Shown: positions 63,693 to 64,000 of the stretch, one piece after another
Position numbering within the stretch: the first letter of the stretch is position 1
How the letters are laid out: each line of letters starts with the position of its first letter
NCBI RefSeq assembly: GCF_029714405.1
Contig: NZ_CP121650.1
Location: 8,995,001 to 9,059,000 of the forward strand
DNA length: 64,000 nucleotides
From: Bradyrhizobium sp. CB82
Lineage (GTDB): Bacteria > Pseudomonadota > Alphaproteobacteria > Rhizobiales > Xanthobacteraceae
Direction: 5' to 3'
Position numbers and translations under genes: made by a program
The notes under the pieces: generated by a model
The model's input: the letters and a program-made list of their open reading frames with translations, nothing else
Told to the model about the DNA's origin: nothing
The model's database searches: none

Positions 63693-63980
63693 ATGAAGAA
63701 GATGTTCTTGATGGTCGCGATTGGGCCGGCGATGGTGGTCGGCTTCTCTGCGAGGGCAGCAGAACTTCCGAGCTTTGAGCTCACTGGCTTTCCGATCACG
63801 TGGCACCAGGTTGCGGTGATGGGCGCATCCGGGGTTCAAGAGCAGTCTCCCGCTCCGAGGCTGGAGTCTGCTGGTATGCCGGCTTCTCCCCATCAGATCG
63901 CCGTGCTGACTCCGCGCCAGAGCATGATCGCGCAGAAGAAGGCTCCGAAACTGACTACAGTCGGGTTCTCTCCGCGATAG
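63693..63980 (+). CDS. Small secreted protein with internal repeats
   Basis: 95 residues starting MKKMFLMVAIGPAMVVG, a signal peptide ending around SARAAELP. The mature part has imperfect repeats of about 30 residues: FELTGFPITWHQVAVMG, then LESAGMPASPHQIAVLT, then a shortened KLTTVGFSPR. The repeated core is G-[FM]-P-x-[TS]-x-HQ-[VI]-AV. AAGGAGA sits 6-7 nt before the ATG. No named family is recognised. Confidence 0.7.
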   Translation: MKKMFLMVAIGPAMVVGFSARAAELPSFELTGFPITWHQVAVMGASGVQEQSPAPRLESAGMPASPHQIAVLTPRQSMIAQKKAPKLTTVGFSPR

Positions 63981-64000
63981 TCAAGCTGTCCCTGCGGATG

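Overview
The window looks like chromosome from a Bradyrhizobium-type alphaproteobacterium (Nitrobacteraceae). This is inferred from the high GC, the GAAGCAATCCAG-type and TCATCCTGAGG-type palindromic intergenic repeats, the cyoABCD-surf1-regBA arrangement, and an L22-like domain that reads like a rhizobial ribosomal protein. It has two halves that meet at a tRNA-Arg(CCU) gene at 32898-32974 on the minus strand.

Left half (1 to about 32.9 kb): a mobile defence island. It starts with a gene cut by the window edge, a tyrosine integrase and several small unknown genes. A complete Wadjet locus follows (jetA-jetB-jetC-jetD, 3859-10865), then a large protein with a Mrr-like nuclease domain and a helical-repeat body. 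Next is a three-gene cassette (14312-18723) built around effector-associated domains: an unknown protein, an EAD1-trypsin protease, and an EAD1-coiled-coil-membrane protein. After two minus-strand genes comes a two-gene plus-strand operon: a CHAT protease that overlaps a gene whose N-terminus is a near-canonical ribosomal protein L22 fused to an unknown C-terminal region. Converging on it is a minus-strand operon of three proteases: a membrane-anchored beta-propeller-CHAT protein, a cytoplasmic subtilase and a TPR-CHAT protein. The first of these is split by an IS701-family element at a CTAG target; removing the IS and one CTAG copy restores the frame exactly. The most unusual item is the L22-fusion/CHAT pair. 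It suggests a proteolytic defence that senses, or acts through, the ribosome.

Right half (about 33-64 kb): conventional chromosome. It has small secreted proteins and a Tat-type HExxH protein. An alpha/beta hydrolase, a PanE-like reductase and YidB and GlsB-type proteins follow. Then there is an acyl-CoA catabolic neighbourhood: SDR, two acyl-CoA dehydrogenases, two enoyl-CoA hydratases, an NDP-forming acyl-CoA synthetase, a VOC protein and an ABC substrate-binding protein. After an SNase-like protein, an M48 lipoprotein and an MFS transporter comes a tightly overlapped cyoABCD-surf1-regB-regA block, where a quinol oxidase and its SURF1 factor are joined to a redox two-component system. The window ends with a membrane nucleotide cyclase, an AraC regulator and a small secreted repeat protein. 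Palindromic repeats fill most intergenic gaps in this half and are absent from the island.
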